From positions 124,001 to 188,000 of the forward strand of contig CBDFFM010000005.1 of NCBI GenBank assembly GCA_965246785.1: a stretch of 64,000 nucleotides of DNA. Direction: 5' to 3'. The stretch comes from UBA1952 sp965246785. Lineage in GTDB: Bacteria; Bacteroidota; Bacteroidia; Chitinophagales; Chitinophagaceae. The notes below the pieces were generated by a model, which was given only the letters and a program-made list of their open reading frames with translations, was not told where the DNA came from and ran no database searches. Shown in pieces: positions 1 to 7,586 of the stretch (within the stretch, counting starts at the first letter, position 1; each line of letters begins with the position of its first letter). The translations under genes were made by a program, and so were the position numbers.

Positions 1-69
1 GGCGTCTATTTTGTGAGCTTCGGCGCTACCGGCGACAGCGCCGGCCAATGGAAGCTGGTGGTAGAGTAG
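1..69 (+). CDS. C-terminal end of a gene cut by the window edge, probably a T9SS sorting tail
   Basis: Reading from base 1 in frame gives 22 residues ending in QWKLVVE followed by TAG. The pattern of a GVYFV strand, a short polar turn and a final basic-hydrophobic strand matches the end of the Por secretion (type A sorting) domain, which directs Bacteroidota proteins to the cell surface through the type IX system. Only the last 22 residues are present, so the passenger protein cannot be named. The reading is supported by the tight 38-base gap to the next gene on the same strand, but the piece is short. Confidence 0.55.
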   Translation, partial: GVYFVSFGATGDSAGQWKLVVE

Positions 70-107
70 GAGCGTAGAACCGACGTTTTCGCGCATCTTT
101 ACGGGGC

Positions 108-743
108 ATGAATTATCTGTCGCGTTTCCTTTTTTCTGCGCTGAGCGCCGTTCTGCTTCACGCTGGATTTGCCGGCGCTCAGGCTCCGAAACTGCCTTCC
201 GGCTACCGGCTCCAGGAAGACGCACCCGCTTCATGCATGGTAAAAGCCGACCTTGACGGTGATGGCAGTCCCGACTGGTTTTGCGCAGCCGTAAAAGACG
301 GCGATGATGAGGCCAGGCTTCTGGCGCTGCTGAAAGGAGGTAAGGTGATGGTGCAAAGCGGCCCTTTGTCTATGTGCTGCGGGTCAATAGCTGTAAAAGG
401 GGCGGTGGTAGATGTGCATTCCAAAGGCATGCGCGGATTCACGTACTATAAGTTTCGCTGGGAAGCTGTCGCAGGGGATTTTCGCCTTATCGGCTATGAC
501 ACGGAATCGTTTGGCAATGCCGCCAACGACGGGAGCGGCTTCAGCAGCATCAATATGCTGACCGGCGGCTACGAGGCCGCATTCAATTCCTGGAATGAGA
601 AGCGGGGCAAGCTGATGGCACTTCCTAAAGTGAAGCGGAAGATCGTGGTGAGCAGAAAAATCTACTTGAAAAGCTTTGACGAGGCGGCAGACAGCTGGCT
701 GATGGCGCTCAACGCGAAATACCTGCCTAAGGAAGTGCGGTAA
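108..743 (+). CDS. Secreted protein of unknown function with an FG-GAP-like calcium loop
   Basis: A 211-residue protein. Residues 1-25 form a clear signal peptide ending in AGAQA, so it is exported. Residues 48-56 read DLDGDGSPD, the DxDxDG calcium-binding loop typical of FG-GAP/VCBS repeats, but only one such loop is visible and no full propeller could fit. Four cysteines (near residues 43, 59, 90 and 91) could form disulfides after export. I do not recognise a catalytic motif or a sorting tail. It follows the end of a probable T9SS gene by 38 bases and may share its transcript. Existence of the gene is likely; function is open. Confidence 0.75.
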   Translation: MNYLSRFLFSALSAVLLHAGFAGAQAPKLPSGYRLQEDAPASCMVKADLDGDGSPDWFCAAVKDGDDEARLLALLKGGKVMVQSGPLSMCCGSIAVKGAVVDVHSKGMRGFTYYKFRWEAVAGDFRLIGYDTESFGNAANDGSGFSSINMLTGGYEAAFNSWNEKRGKLMALPKVKRKIVVSRKIYLKSFDEAADSWLMALNAKYLPKEVR

Positions 744-819
744 CGCGTAGGAACGCGCCGCGGCGCATTCTGCAGGATGCACTGCATAAAGCTGAAGAGC
801 CTTAACTGCCGGAACATCC

Positions 820-1674
820 CTAATGCAGCGGGCGCTTTTTGATCATTCCCCCGCGGGTATCTGCTATCGGCGCCTGAATGACAAAAGCCCGGGCATCCAG
901 CCGCTCCACTTCGGTAAGCAGCTTCTGCACTTCAAGGCGCGTGACGACGCAAAAGAGAATTTTGTGCGTCTCCTCCACAAGACCGTGCTTGCCATATCCG
1001 CCGGCTCCTGTGTACACCGTCACGCCACGGCCCAGTCGCTCCACAATCATCAGCTGTACGGCATCCGCATGGTGTGATATAATGGTGACCCCGATATACT
1101 CCTCAATGCCGGTGACCAGAAAGTCAACCGTCTTGGAAGCAGCCAGGTAAGTGAGCATAGAGTACAGGGCCACTTCCAGGTTCACGAGCATCGCTGAGGT
1201 TGCGAACAGCACAATGTTGAACAGACCGATGAAGTCGCCAACCGAGAGCGTACTGGCCCGGCTTACCTGCAAGGCCAGCACCTCGGTGCCGTCTATGACG
1301 CCGCCGCGCATGCACAGTCCGATGCCCGCGCCGATGAAAAAGCCTCCGAACACGGCAATCAGCAGGGGGTCTTTGGTGAGGGTAGGGAAGTGCAGGTAAT
1401 GGACAGCAAGGGCCAGCGCTATAATAGAACAGCAGGTTTTCACGGCAAAGCCCTGCGACACCTGCCGTGCCCCGAGATACATAAAAGGCAGATTTATCAG
1501 CACAATCAGGACACTCAGCTCAATATTGGTAAGGCGCGATACAAGCAGCGAGATGCCGGTAATGCCGCCATCCAGGAAATGATTGGGCAGGAGAAAGCCC
1601 TTCAGGCCAATCGTTGCCGATGATACGCCTGCCAGCAGAAACAGGAAGCTGCGAAGGGTAAGTCGGCGGAGCAT
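820..1674 (-). CDS. YitT family membrane protein (DUF161 plus DUF2179)
   Basis: The product has an N-terminal part of about five or six hydrophobic helices with the YitT (DUF161) pattern, including GLKGFLLPNHFLDGGITG near the start, followed by a soluble C-terminal DUF2179 domain of about 90 residues (EYIGVTIISHHADAVQ through VFCVVTRLEV-type strands). The family is an inner-membrane protein class of unclear transport role, usually about 280-300 residues. The reading frame is open to an ATG at 1734, but the internal ATG at 1674 (MLRRLTLRSF) is preferred: it begins directly before the first hydrophobic helix and leaves 93 bases to the divergent SCO1 gene. Family assignment is firm; the start is less certain. 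Confidence 0.85.
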   Translation of the reverse strand: MLRRLTLRSFLFLLAGVSSATIGLKGFLLPNHFLDGGITGISLLVSRLTNIELSVLIVLINLPFMYLGARQVSQGFAVKTCCSIIALALAVHYLHFPTLTKDPLLIAVFGGFFIGAGIGLCMRGGVIDGTEVLALQVSRASTLSVGDFIGLFNIVLFATSAMLVNLEVALYSMLTYLAASKTVDFLVTGIEEYIGVTIISHHADAVQLMIVERLGRGVTVYTGAGGYGKHGLVEETHKILFCVVTRLEVQKLLTEVERLDARAFVIQAPIADTRGGMIKKRPLH

Positions 1675-1751
1675 AAGCAGCGGGAAAGCGCCGTTGAAAT
1701 TAGCTATTGCCTCAGCAGAAATAAACCACGCCATTTCAGGCGGGCAAACCT

Positions 1752-1759
1752 GACCTTTG
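1752..1759 (+). promoter_or_regulatory. Possible -7 box of the SCO1 gene
   Basis: GACCTTTG resembles the Bacteroidota -7 element TAnnTTTG (first base differs). It ends 8 bases before the ATG at 1768, so transcription would begin only a few bases before the start codon, giving a nearly leaderless message. No clear -33 element was seen. Confidence 0.3.
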
Positions 1760-1767
1760 CGCCCATT

Positions 1768-2403
1768 ATGTCAAGAAGAGCGCTTACAATCACCTTAGTG
1801 GCCTTTTTTATCCTGCTGGCCGGCGGATTTATGGCTTATTACTACAGCATTACCCGCAACCTGCCCAAGACGCTGCCGGTTATTGGTAATGAAGGCCATC
1901 ACGTGGATACTTTTTCTTTTTATAACCAGGATGGGCGCCTCATCACCCAAAAGGACGTAATGGGGAAGGTTTATGTAGCAGAATATTTCTTTGCTACATG
2001 CAAGGGTATCTGTCCGAAGATGAATGAGAACATGACGAAGGTTTATGAGGCCTATCGCGGCAACCCGGATGTGCTCATCCTCTCTCATACCGTAGATCCG
2101 CTGAACGATACCGCTGCCGCTTTGAAGGAGTATAGTCGCCGCTTCAATGCCGACGCGAAGCAGTGGATGTTTCTGACCGGCACCAAGAAGCGATTGTATG
2201 AAATGGCCCTGAACAGCTACCTGATCTCAGCAGTTGACAGCTCGCGGCCGGCAAATATTGAAGAGGCATTCATTCACGACAAGCATTTCGTGCTGGTAGA
2301 TAAGGCCGGAAGGCTGCGCGGTCGGTTTTATGACGGGCTGGAGCCAAAGCAGCTAGACACGCTCATCAGCGACATTCACCTGTTGCTGGAAGAAAAGCAA
2401 TAG
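1768..2403 (+). CDS. SCO1/SenC family copper chaperone-like protein
   Basis: A 211-residue thioredoxin-fold protein with one N-terminal membrane anchor (residues 5-27). The copper-binding CxxxC motif is present as TCKGICPKM (Cys78 and Cys82), and the conserved distal histidine lies in AFIHDKHFVLVD (His170 the likely ligand). SCO1 proteins deliver copper to the CuA site of cytochrome c oxidase or act as thiol reductases on its subunit II; they work on the outer face of the cytoplasmic membrane. No oxidase genes are in the window, so the partner is elsewhere. The gene is divergent from the YitT-type gene. All metal-binding residues are intact. Confidence 0.88.
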   Translation: MSRRALTITLVAFFILLAGGFMAYYYSITRNLPKTLPVIGNEGHHVDTFSFYNQDGRLITQKDVMGKVYVAEYFFATCKGICPKMNENMTKVYEAYRGNPDVLILSHTVDPLNDTAAALKEYSRRFNADAKQWMFLTGTKKRLYEMALNSYLISAVDSSRPANIEEAFIHDKHFVLVDKAGRLRGRFYDGLEPKQLDTLISDIHLLLEEKQ

Positions 2404-2424
2404 TCCCGGCAGATGATTGCGGCA

Positions 2425-3987
2425 TCAATTACCATCTGAAACGCGGGAAAGCCCCGCCTTTGCCAGCTGGTCAATGCTCGCCTGATAATCATGATTGTGC
2501 ATGGACAGCGCAATCCGGTAATAGCGGCCTGCTTCCGCTTTTTGTCCCCGCGCCTCGTAAATACCGGCTATCTGTAAGGCAGAACGCGCGGCAAAATGCT
2601 CCGGCCGCTCCCGTCCCGCATTAATCACCCGCTGATAAGCCTGGACAGCTGCTGCCGCGTCGCCCGTTTCTTCCAGCGCGCGGCCCAGACGGAAGTCATA
2701 TTCCAGTTTGTCTGCCATATCGGGAAAAGCCGCCGTGCGGGAGGAGCCCAGTTTGCCGAGCGCCTGCCCCGCGTATCCGCCATCTATCAGGAGCCTTGCC
2801 GTAAGCAATAAAGGTTGCGGCCACTTGTCGCCCGCGCCGAAGCGCTGTGCCTGGCGGTCCGCGTCCGTGTTCAGGCTGCCCTCTGCCGCAATGCGTGCGC
2901 GGTACGCGTGTGCCCTGACTGCGTCGCCGTTCAGGTAAGCCCCGAGGGCGGCCTGCTGCAAGGCATCTTTGGTATAAAGGCCGCTCGCATTCCGCGCGAT
3001 GTAGCGGTCAAAGTAAATAAGGCAGGAAGGGTCAAGCCGCAGCAGCAGAGCGCTGCCCAGCTCAAAGTCCATCACAGGCCAGTAATGTGCCGCTGCGCTT
3101 AATTCTGCAGCCTGGAGCGTGCTCACGGCCACGTCTGCCTTGCGAAAAGCTAGTGCGAGATTGGCTCTGAAAAAGGCGCGCATCGGGTTTCCCTGAATGG
3201 GGAAGGCTGTGTTGCTGCTTATCTCCTGCCAGACGGCGGCTTTGGCGCCTCCGAAATTGAATCGCAGAAAGGCGCTGTAAAGGATAGCCTCATCCAGCAG
3301 CGGGCTTGCCGGGTCTGTATGCTGGCGCACATACGCGGAAAGCATATTGAGGCCGTCATTGAGATTGCCTTTAACACCCAGCATGCTGCCGAGCCACTTA
3401 TAAGAATCCGGAATGATGCCTGCCAGCGTCTCTTCAGCCCCATAAAGCACGTCGTCGGGCCGGAACTGAGGAAACAGGCGCGCATTTTCCTTTAGCAGGA
3501 AGTAGGAGCGCCTGAGGCCGGCAGCGGCTTTAAGCTGCTCGCCCCGCCGGAGCCGGATGAGCGCCCAATGCAGCTGAATGCCGGCTTGTGCCAGACGCTT
3601 CCAGGGCGCGTCATCGCTGCCTCTGGACACGCGCTGCAGACGTTCCTCCTCATGGCCTTTCCGCTGCTCCAGCTGATACGGGTCGCCATTGAATAGCAGC
3701 GTTACCGCATCGCCGTAGTCTGCGATATAGGTGGCAGTAATATTATACGGATGCGTAATAAGCTCAGCGCGTATGAGCGCGTCGCCCTCTTCCGTATGCA
3801 GGGAAAGGTAGGCCCGGTAAGCGGCCGCACATGCGGCATTATAATCAAAGGTATATCCGTAGGCCGCGGCGCGATGAAACAGGAGCAGCAACAACAGGAG
3901 TGGCAACAGGCGCGGCTTCACAAGGTAAAGGTAGCGCGGTGTGCCGCTGCCGTGAATGGTACGGATTTTTAGAAGCGAAAAAAGCAA
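2425..3987 (-). CDS. Exported TPR-containing protein of unknown function
   Basis: A protein of up to 520 residues. A run of leucines (about residues 27-37) followed by AAAYGYTFDYNAA makes a signal peptide or anchor; the upstream 20-25 residues may not be translated, as a GTG or ATG closer to the leucine run would give a more normal signal. The body is helix-rich, and two tetratricopeptide-like helix pairs are clear near residues 430-500 (YDFRLGRALEETGDAAAAV; IAGIYEARGQKAEAGRYY). TPR domains bind other proteins. It is convergent with the SCO1 gene, with 21 bases between the stops. Length and composition fit a periplasmic or lipid-anchored scaffold; no enzyme motif was found. Confidence 0.75.
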   Translation of the reverse strand: MLFSLLKIRTIHGSGTPRYLYLVKPRLLPLLLLLLLFHRAAAYGYTFDYNAACAAAYRAYLSLHTEEGDALIRAELITHPYNITATYIADYGDAVTLLFNGDPYQLEQRKGHEEERLQRVSRGSDDAPWKRLAQAGIQLHWALIRLRRGEQLKAAAGLRRSYFLLKENARLFPQFRPDDVLYGAEETLAGIIPDSYKWLGSMLGVKGNLNDGLNMLSAYVRQHTDPASPLLDEAILYSAFLRFNFGGAKAAVWQEISSNTAFPIQGNPMRAFFRANLALAFRKADVAVSTLQAAELSAAAHYWPVMDFELGSALLLRLDPSCLIYFDRYIARNASGLYTKDALQQAALGAYLNGDAVRAHAYRARIAAEGSLNTDADRQAQRFGAGDKWPQPLLLTARLLIDGGYAGQALGKLGSSRTAAFPDMADKLEYDFRLGRALEETGDAAAAVQAYQRVINAGRERPEHFAARSALQIAGIYEARGQKAEAGRYYRIALSMHNHDYQASIDQLAKAGLSRVSDGN

Positions 3988-4006
3988 GCGGCTTTTGCTG
4001 AAAGGC

Positions 4007-4014
4007 TATCTTTG
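4007..4014 (+). promoter_or_regulatory. -7 promoter box (TATCTTTG)
   Basis: TATCTTTG is a full match to the Bacteroidota housekeeping -7 consensus TAnnTTTG and lies 48 bases before the ATG at 4063. The -33 element is not clear, so the call rests on the -7 box and position only. Confidence 0.45.
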
Positions 4015-4062
4015 GCCCGTTAATTGACATTAAAAACCTTTTTCACAAACACCAATCAAGTT

Positions 4063-4587
4063 ATGAACAGAATCAAGACCATTGCTTTCTCAGCCCTGCT
4101 GAGCATCGGCGCTTTCGGCGCTATCACCTATACCGCCTGTAACAAGGATGAGTGTAAAGACGTAGTATGCAGCAACGGCGGTACCTGCGTAAGCGGAACC
4201 TGTAGCTGCCCGGCTGGCTATGAAGGCGCAACCTGCCAAACGCTGTCTACAGCAAAGTTTATAAAGACATGGACTGCACCTAATGATATGAATGTAGCAT
4301 CAGGCGTGAAGCTCAATGCCTATACATGCATCATCACCCAAGGCTCCAGTTTGAATACGCTGATCATTGGCACCGGATTCTACGATAATTTCTTTCAGCA
4401 TTCTATCAATGCTACGGTGACCGGGACAACTATAAATGTTCCAACTCAAAGCCCTGACGGCGCTTCAAACTATTCGGTAATAGGTTCTGCCACGTACAAT
4501 TCCAACGGTACTCTTAGCTGGAGCTACACGATTACTCCTCCTGCCGGCGTAGGTTCTGCAAAGAACTATACGGGAACTTGGAACTAA
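4063..4587 (+). CDS. Lipoprotein with an EGF-like domain
   Basis: A 174-residue protein beginning at ATG 4063 (MNRIKTIAFSALLSIGAFGA), chosen over an upstream in-frame codon because it gives a proper type II signal with a lipobox ending in TYTAC. Directly after the lipidated cysteine comes an EGF-like module with the spacing CKDVVCSNGGTC, CSCPAGYEGATC, six cysteines in the usual 1-3, 2-4, 5-6 order. The remaining 110 residues are rich in Ser, Thr and Asn and look like a beta-sandwich. Such EGF-like lipoproteins are common in Bacteroidota and sit on the outer membrane; function is not known. A strong terminator follows. Confidence 0.82.
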   Translation: MNRIKTIAFSALLSIGAFGAITYTACNKDECKDVVCSNGGTCVSGTCSCPAGYEGATCQTLSTAKFIKTWTAPNDMNVASGVKLNAYTCIITQGSSLNTLIIGTGFYDNFFQHSINATVTGTTINVPTQSPDGASNYSVIGSATYNSNGTLSWSYTITPPAGVGSAKNYTGTWN

Positions 4588-4600
4588 AAAAGGATAGTGA

Positions 4601-4638
4601 ATAAAAGAGCCTGTTTCTTAAGAAACAGGCTCTTTTAT
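4601..4638. terminator. Bidirectional intrinsic terminator
   Basis: A perfect inverted repeat with 19-base arms (4601-4619 and 4620-4638), AGAGCCTGTTTCTT on the left arm, ending in TTTTATTTT on the plus side and TTTTAT on the minus side. It sits between the convergent genes ending at 4587 and 4657 and can end both transcripts. Confidence 0.9.
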
Positions 4639-4656
4639 TTTAAAAGGCGCGTTTAA

Positions 4657-5052
4657 TCAGCGCTCATTGAATTTATTGTCTTGCTGTGCCTTCTGCTCCT
4701 TTGTGATAGTGGTGTTAGGAGGATTTACATTCTTCGTTTCGGTACTCTTAGTACCGTTGCTGGTTGAAGAGTGCGTTTTCACCTTCGTCGTGTGAGTATT
4801 GGCGCTCACAGCCGGTGGAGCTGCATTCGCAGGCATCGTCGCTGGGCCTGCATGCATTGCGCTATCCGCCCGCATCTTGGCCATAGCATTGATCAGGCTA
4901 TCGTTCTGAGCCTTCAGCGCCGCCTGCATGGTATCAGTGCGGTAAGCAGCCATGGAATCAATCTGCTCGGTGGTAGAAGTGTTCTCGTGGTCGCCGCAGG
5001 AAGAAAATCCTACGATGGCGCCGGCAAGCAGCAGTGTTGCGTACTTTTTCAT
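4657..5052 (-). CDS. Small lipoprotein of unknown function
   Basis: A 131-residue protein starting at the ATG at 5052 (MKKYATLLLAGAIVG), which gives a type II signal peptide with lipobox FSSC; the frame is open further upstream but that extension lacks signal character. After the cysteine the chain is of low complexity, rich in Ala, Thr, Ser, Asn and Lys, with predicted disorder, and a helical stretch around MQAALKAQNDSLINAMAKM that may form a short coiled coil. No known domain is recognised. It is convergent with the EGF-like lipoprotein across the terminator at 4601-4638 and is followed upstream by the divergent defence pair. Confidence 0.7.
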   Translation of the reverse strand: MKKYATLLLAGAIVGFSSCGDHENTSTTEQIDSMAAYRTDTMQAALKAQNDSLINAMAKMRADSAMHAGPATMPANAAPPAVSANTHTTKVKTHSSTSNGTKSTETKNVNPPNTTITKEQKAQQDNKFNER

Positions 5053-5208
5053 GTTGTAGCGGTGTGTTTTGGTTTTGCGGGCAAAAATAGCATTGCCGGC
5101 CCGCATAGTGCAAGGATAATGCCGGACTTAATTTTTTGCCGCTACGCTGCCCCGCGCTTGCTTTCCTCAAAAAGCTTTTGCTCTTTTGTCCCCGAAAACC
5201 TTCAAGCT

Positions 5209-6573
5209 ATGTTTCTGAAAAACATCCGTCTCACCAATTTCAAATGCCACGAAAGCCTCTTCATGGACTTTTCTGCCGGCGGCGGGAGCGCCAATGCCGT
5301 CCGTAAGACCACCTTTCTGGTGGGAGAAAACGGGACTGGTAAAACAGCGCTCTTACAGGCCATCGGCCTTATTACTGCAGGCAGCGAGGCGCTGCGCGCA
5401 TTACCCGGCCTGCCTGATAGCTACATTCAGAGCAAGAAGCGTTTTTGCGAGATTGAAGCAACCATCGTGACGGCCCAGGGTGAGGAGCGCGAGCTGAGGC
5501 TGCGCTTAGAGAGAGGGCAGTCGTCCGCCGACATCGTTGCAAAGGCGAAAACATCTGTGGCTGCTATGGATGCCGCCCTGCGCCATACCGAGCGCAGCTA
5601 TTTCACCGGCGGCTTCGGTTCTGGCAGGCGTGTGGATACGGAGGGCGGCAAGCCGGCGCGAGTCACAAAGAGCAATGCCCGTTACATGGCTGTCCGCTCG
5701 CTTTTCACGCCCGACGCGCTCCTTCGTCCGCTTGACGACCTGGCAATTGAGGCTAAGGACAGCGGTGGCACCGCAGGCGTGAATGCGCTCCGCGACGCGC
5801 TCAACAACTTCCTGCCCCTTGAGGTACGCTTCAAGGGCTTCGCGCGGGGCGGCGGCCTTCAGTTTGACACGCCCGACGGGGTGCTGCCCCTGGCGCAGCT
5901 TTCTAACGGATACCAGCAGACGGTGGCCTGGGTCAGCGATTTGCTGTATCATCTAACGCGCACCTTCGGCGATTATAAGAATCCGCTGGCCGCGCGCGGA
6001 TTGCTGCTGATTGACGAAATAGACCTGCACCTACATCCCGCCTGGCAGCGCCAGATCCATCATTTCCTGACGCAGGGTCTGCCCAATATGCAGGTGATAT
6101 GCACCACCTATTCGCCGCTTACCGCACAGCAGGCCGGCCGCGACGAGCTCTATGCCTTCCGCCGCGACGACAAGGGCGGGGTAGAGCTGGTGCCTTTCAT
6201 AGGTGATCCATCCTGGATGCTCCTGCACCAGTTGCTGATGAGCCCGATGTTCGGCCTGGAAACCGATGAGTCAGTCAAGGTAGAGACCGAAAAGGCAGCG
6301 GTACGAACAGCGGTGCTCAGCGGAAAAAAAGCGCCTAAGAAGGCTGCCGCCCGTGCCACAACCGACCCGGATGACGGGGCGGGCGCAGCGGCAGTAATAA
6401 GTGTGTCAGACGGCAATGAGGCAGCAGTAATGCCGGTGGCAGGAGCACCTGAGAAAATAGCAGTCAATACCCGCCTCAACAGCAATACTGATGCCGACGA
6501 TCTCAGCCTGCTTCAGCAAATCAACCAGGCACTGAAAGGCGGCAGTGACAATGCTCAAAACCCAACCGAATGA
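5209..6573 (+). CDS. ptuA: AAA family ATPase of a Septu-like defence pair (PtuA-like)
   Basis: A 454-residue RecF/SMC-type ATPase. It opens with the typical MFLKNIRLTNFKCHESL strand, has a Walker A GENGTGKT (residues 39-46), an ABC-type signature LSNGYQQTVAW (231-241) and a Walker B LLLIDEIDLHLHP (265-277) with the catalytic Asp269-Glu270 pair. From about residue 365 the chain becomes an Ala/Asp-rich, probably disordered tail. The start at 5209 is chosen because it begins exactly at the conserved first strand; the longer frame upstream only overlaps the antisense lipoprotein gene. Its stop overlaps the start of the HNH gene by 4 bases (ATGA). In Septu systems such an ATPase works with an HNH nuclease against phage; that function is inferred from family and pairing. 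Confidence 0.82.
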   Translation: MFLKNIRLTNFKCHESLFMDFSAGGGSANAVRKTTFLVGENGTGKTALLQAIGLITAGSEALRALPGLPDSYIQSKKRFCEIEATIVTAQGEERELRLRLERGQSSADIVAKAKTSVAAMDAALRHTERSYFTGGFGSGRRVDTEGGKPARVTKSNARYMAVRSLFTPDALLRPLDDLAIEAKDSGGTAGVNALRDALNNFLPLEVRFKGFARGGGLQFDTPDGVLPLAQLSNGYQQTVAWVSDLLYHLTRTFGDYKNPLAARGLLLIDEIDLHLHPAWQRQIHHFLTQGLPNMQVICTTYSPLTAQQAGRDELYAFRRDDKGGVELVPFIGDPSWMLLHQLLMSPMFGLETDESVKVETEKAAVRTAVLSGKKAPKKAAARATTDPDDGAGAAAVISVSDGNEAAVMPVAGAPEKIAVNTRLNSNTDADDLSLLQQINQALKGGSDNAQNPTE

Positions 6574-7445
6574 TCGCACTCACACGAATCAGAACAACGC
6601 AGACTGTCGCAAAGGATTTTTACGGTGACGGGCGCATTGAGCAAAATCTGGATCTGCTCAAGCATAAGCTGGCCGGCGACTTTGATCCTTCCAAGCCTAA
6701 GTCCGACGTCTGGAAATCCGGTGTCTGGGATAAGGCAAAAGACCAGCTACTTAAGGAATCGGGCGGCAAGTGCGCCTATTGTGAATCGCCGACCAGCGTG
6801 GTGGCATACGGCGACGTAGAGCACTTCCGACCCAAAAGCAAGTACTGGTGGCTGGCTTATTGCTACGAAAATTATCTGCCGGCCTGCACCATCTGTAACC
6901 AGCGGTTTAAGCGCGATGAATTTGCCCTTAACCCAAAAGGTAAACCATGGGCGGAGCCTGCCGTAAAGAAAGGCATGACAGCCGCGCAGCTCAAGGCAGT
7001 GGCTAAAGCCATGACCGCCGATGCGCTGAAGGACAGCGACGGTATGACACAGAAGCAGCTTGCAGATCTCATGAAGGCAGAGCTCGCGCTGTTGATTCAT
7101 CCATACTTCCAGGAACCCTCAGACTATCTGGCCTACCTACCCATCCCGGAGACTAAGGAAGTGCTTGTAGTGCCGGTCAGGGCATCGGTAAAGCCGGTGG
7201 TAGAAGCCTGTGAGCAGTTTTTTGGCATCAACCGGCAAGAGCTGCGTGATGAGCGCTACAGGCATTACGCGCTTTACATGACCTTCCGGCAAACGCTGGA
7301 ACTTGCTTCGCTGCCGGCAAAGCTGAAGAAAAGCATCACCAAACGCATTGAGGAAATGACCTCCGGCAGCCTGCGCTATACCGGCATGATCCGCTGGTGC
7401 GAACAGCAAACCCTTGAAAAGCTGCCCTGGGACTTTGACATATGA
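6570..7445 (+). CDS. ptuB: HNH endonuclease of a Septu-like defence pair (PtuB-like)
   Basis: A 291-residue protein with a treble-clef HNH nuclease near its N-terminus: GGKCAYCE (Cys68, Cys71), GDVEHFRPKS (Glu84, His85) and LPACTICNQRFKRDEF (Cys106, Cys109, Asn110, Lys114). The spacing matches the PtuB/retron-associated HNH family, in which the four cysteines hold a structural zinc and the VEHFRPK element carries the catalytic histidine. The remaining 170 residues are helical and may bind the ATPase. Start is the ATG overlapping the ATPase stop, implying translational coupling. No reverse transcriptase or other retron part lies nearby, so the pair looks free-standing. Nuclease residues appear intact. 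Confidence 0.82.
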   Translation: MIALTRIRTTQTVAKDFYGDGRIEQNLDLLKHKLAGDFDPSKPKSDVWKSGVWDKAKDQLLKESGGKCAYCESPTSVVAYGDVEHFRPKSKYWWLAYCYENYLPACTICNQRFKRDEFALNPKGKPWAEPAVKKGMTAAQLKAVAKAMTADALKDSDGMTQKQLADLMKAELALLIHPYFQEPSDYLAYLPIPETKEVLVVPVRASVKPVVEACEQFFGINRQELRDERYRHYALYMTFRQTLELASLPAKLKKSITKRIEEMTSGSLRYTGMIRWCEQQTLEKLPWDFDI

Positions 7446-7540
7446 TTCAAGGGGTGCAACCGCCAGACAAATAGCCTCAACGCTCAGCAACCGCCGAAGG
7501 ATAGATGCCGCTTCGGCCGCATTAGCTTTCGGCAAAGGAG

Positions 7541-7562
7541 AAGGCCGCCTTTTGGCGGCCTT
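7541..7562. terminator. Hairpin between the defence pair and a convergent T9SS gene
   Basis: AAGGCCGCC, loop TTTT, GGCGGCCTT: a perfect 9-base GC-rich stem between the stop at 7445 and the convergent stop at 7587. There is no strong U tract, so it may act as a weak or factor-assisted terminator. Confidence 0.55.
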
Positions 7563-7586
7563 CGTTGCAAATCAATCCTCACCTGC

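Noticed and set aside
4771..5208. In-frame 146-codon extension upstream of the ATPase start
   Set aside because: It overlaps the antisense lipoprotein gene and its promoter, and the conserved ATPase strand begins exactly at the 5209 ATG.
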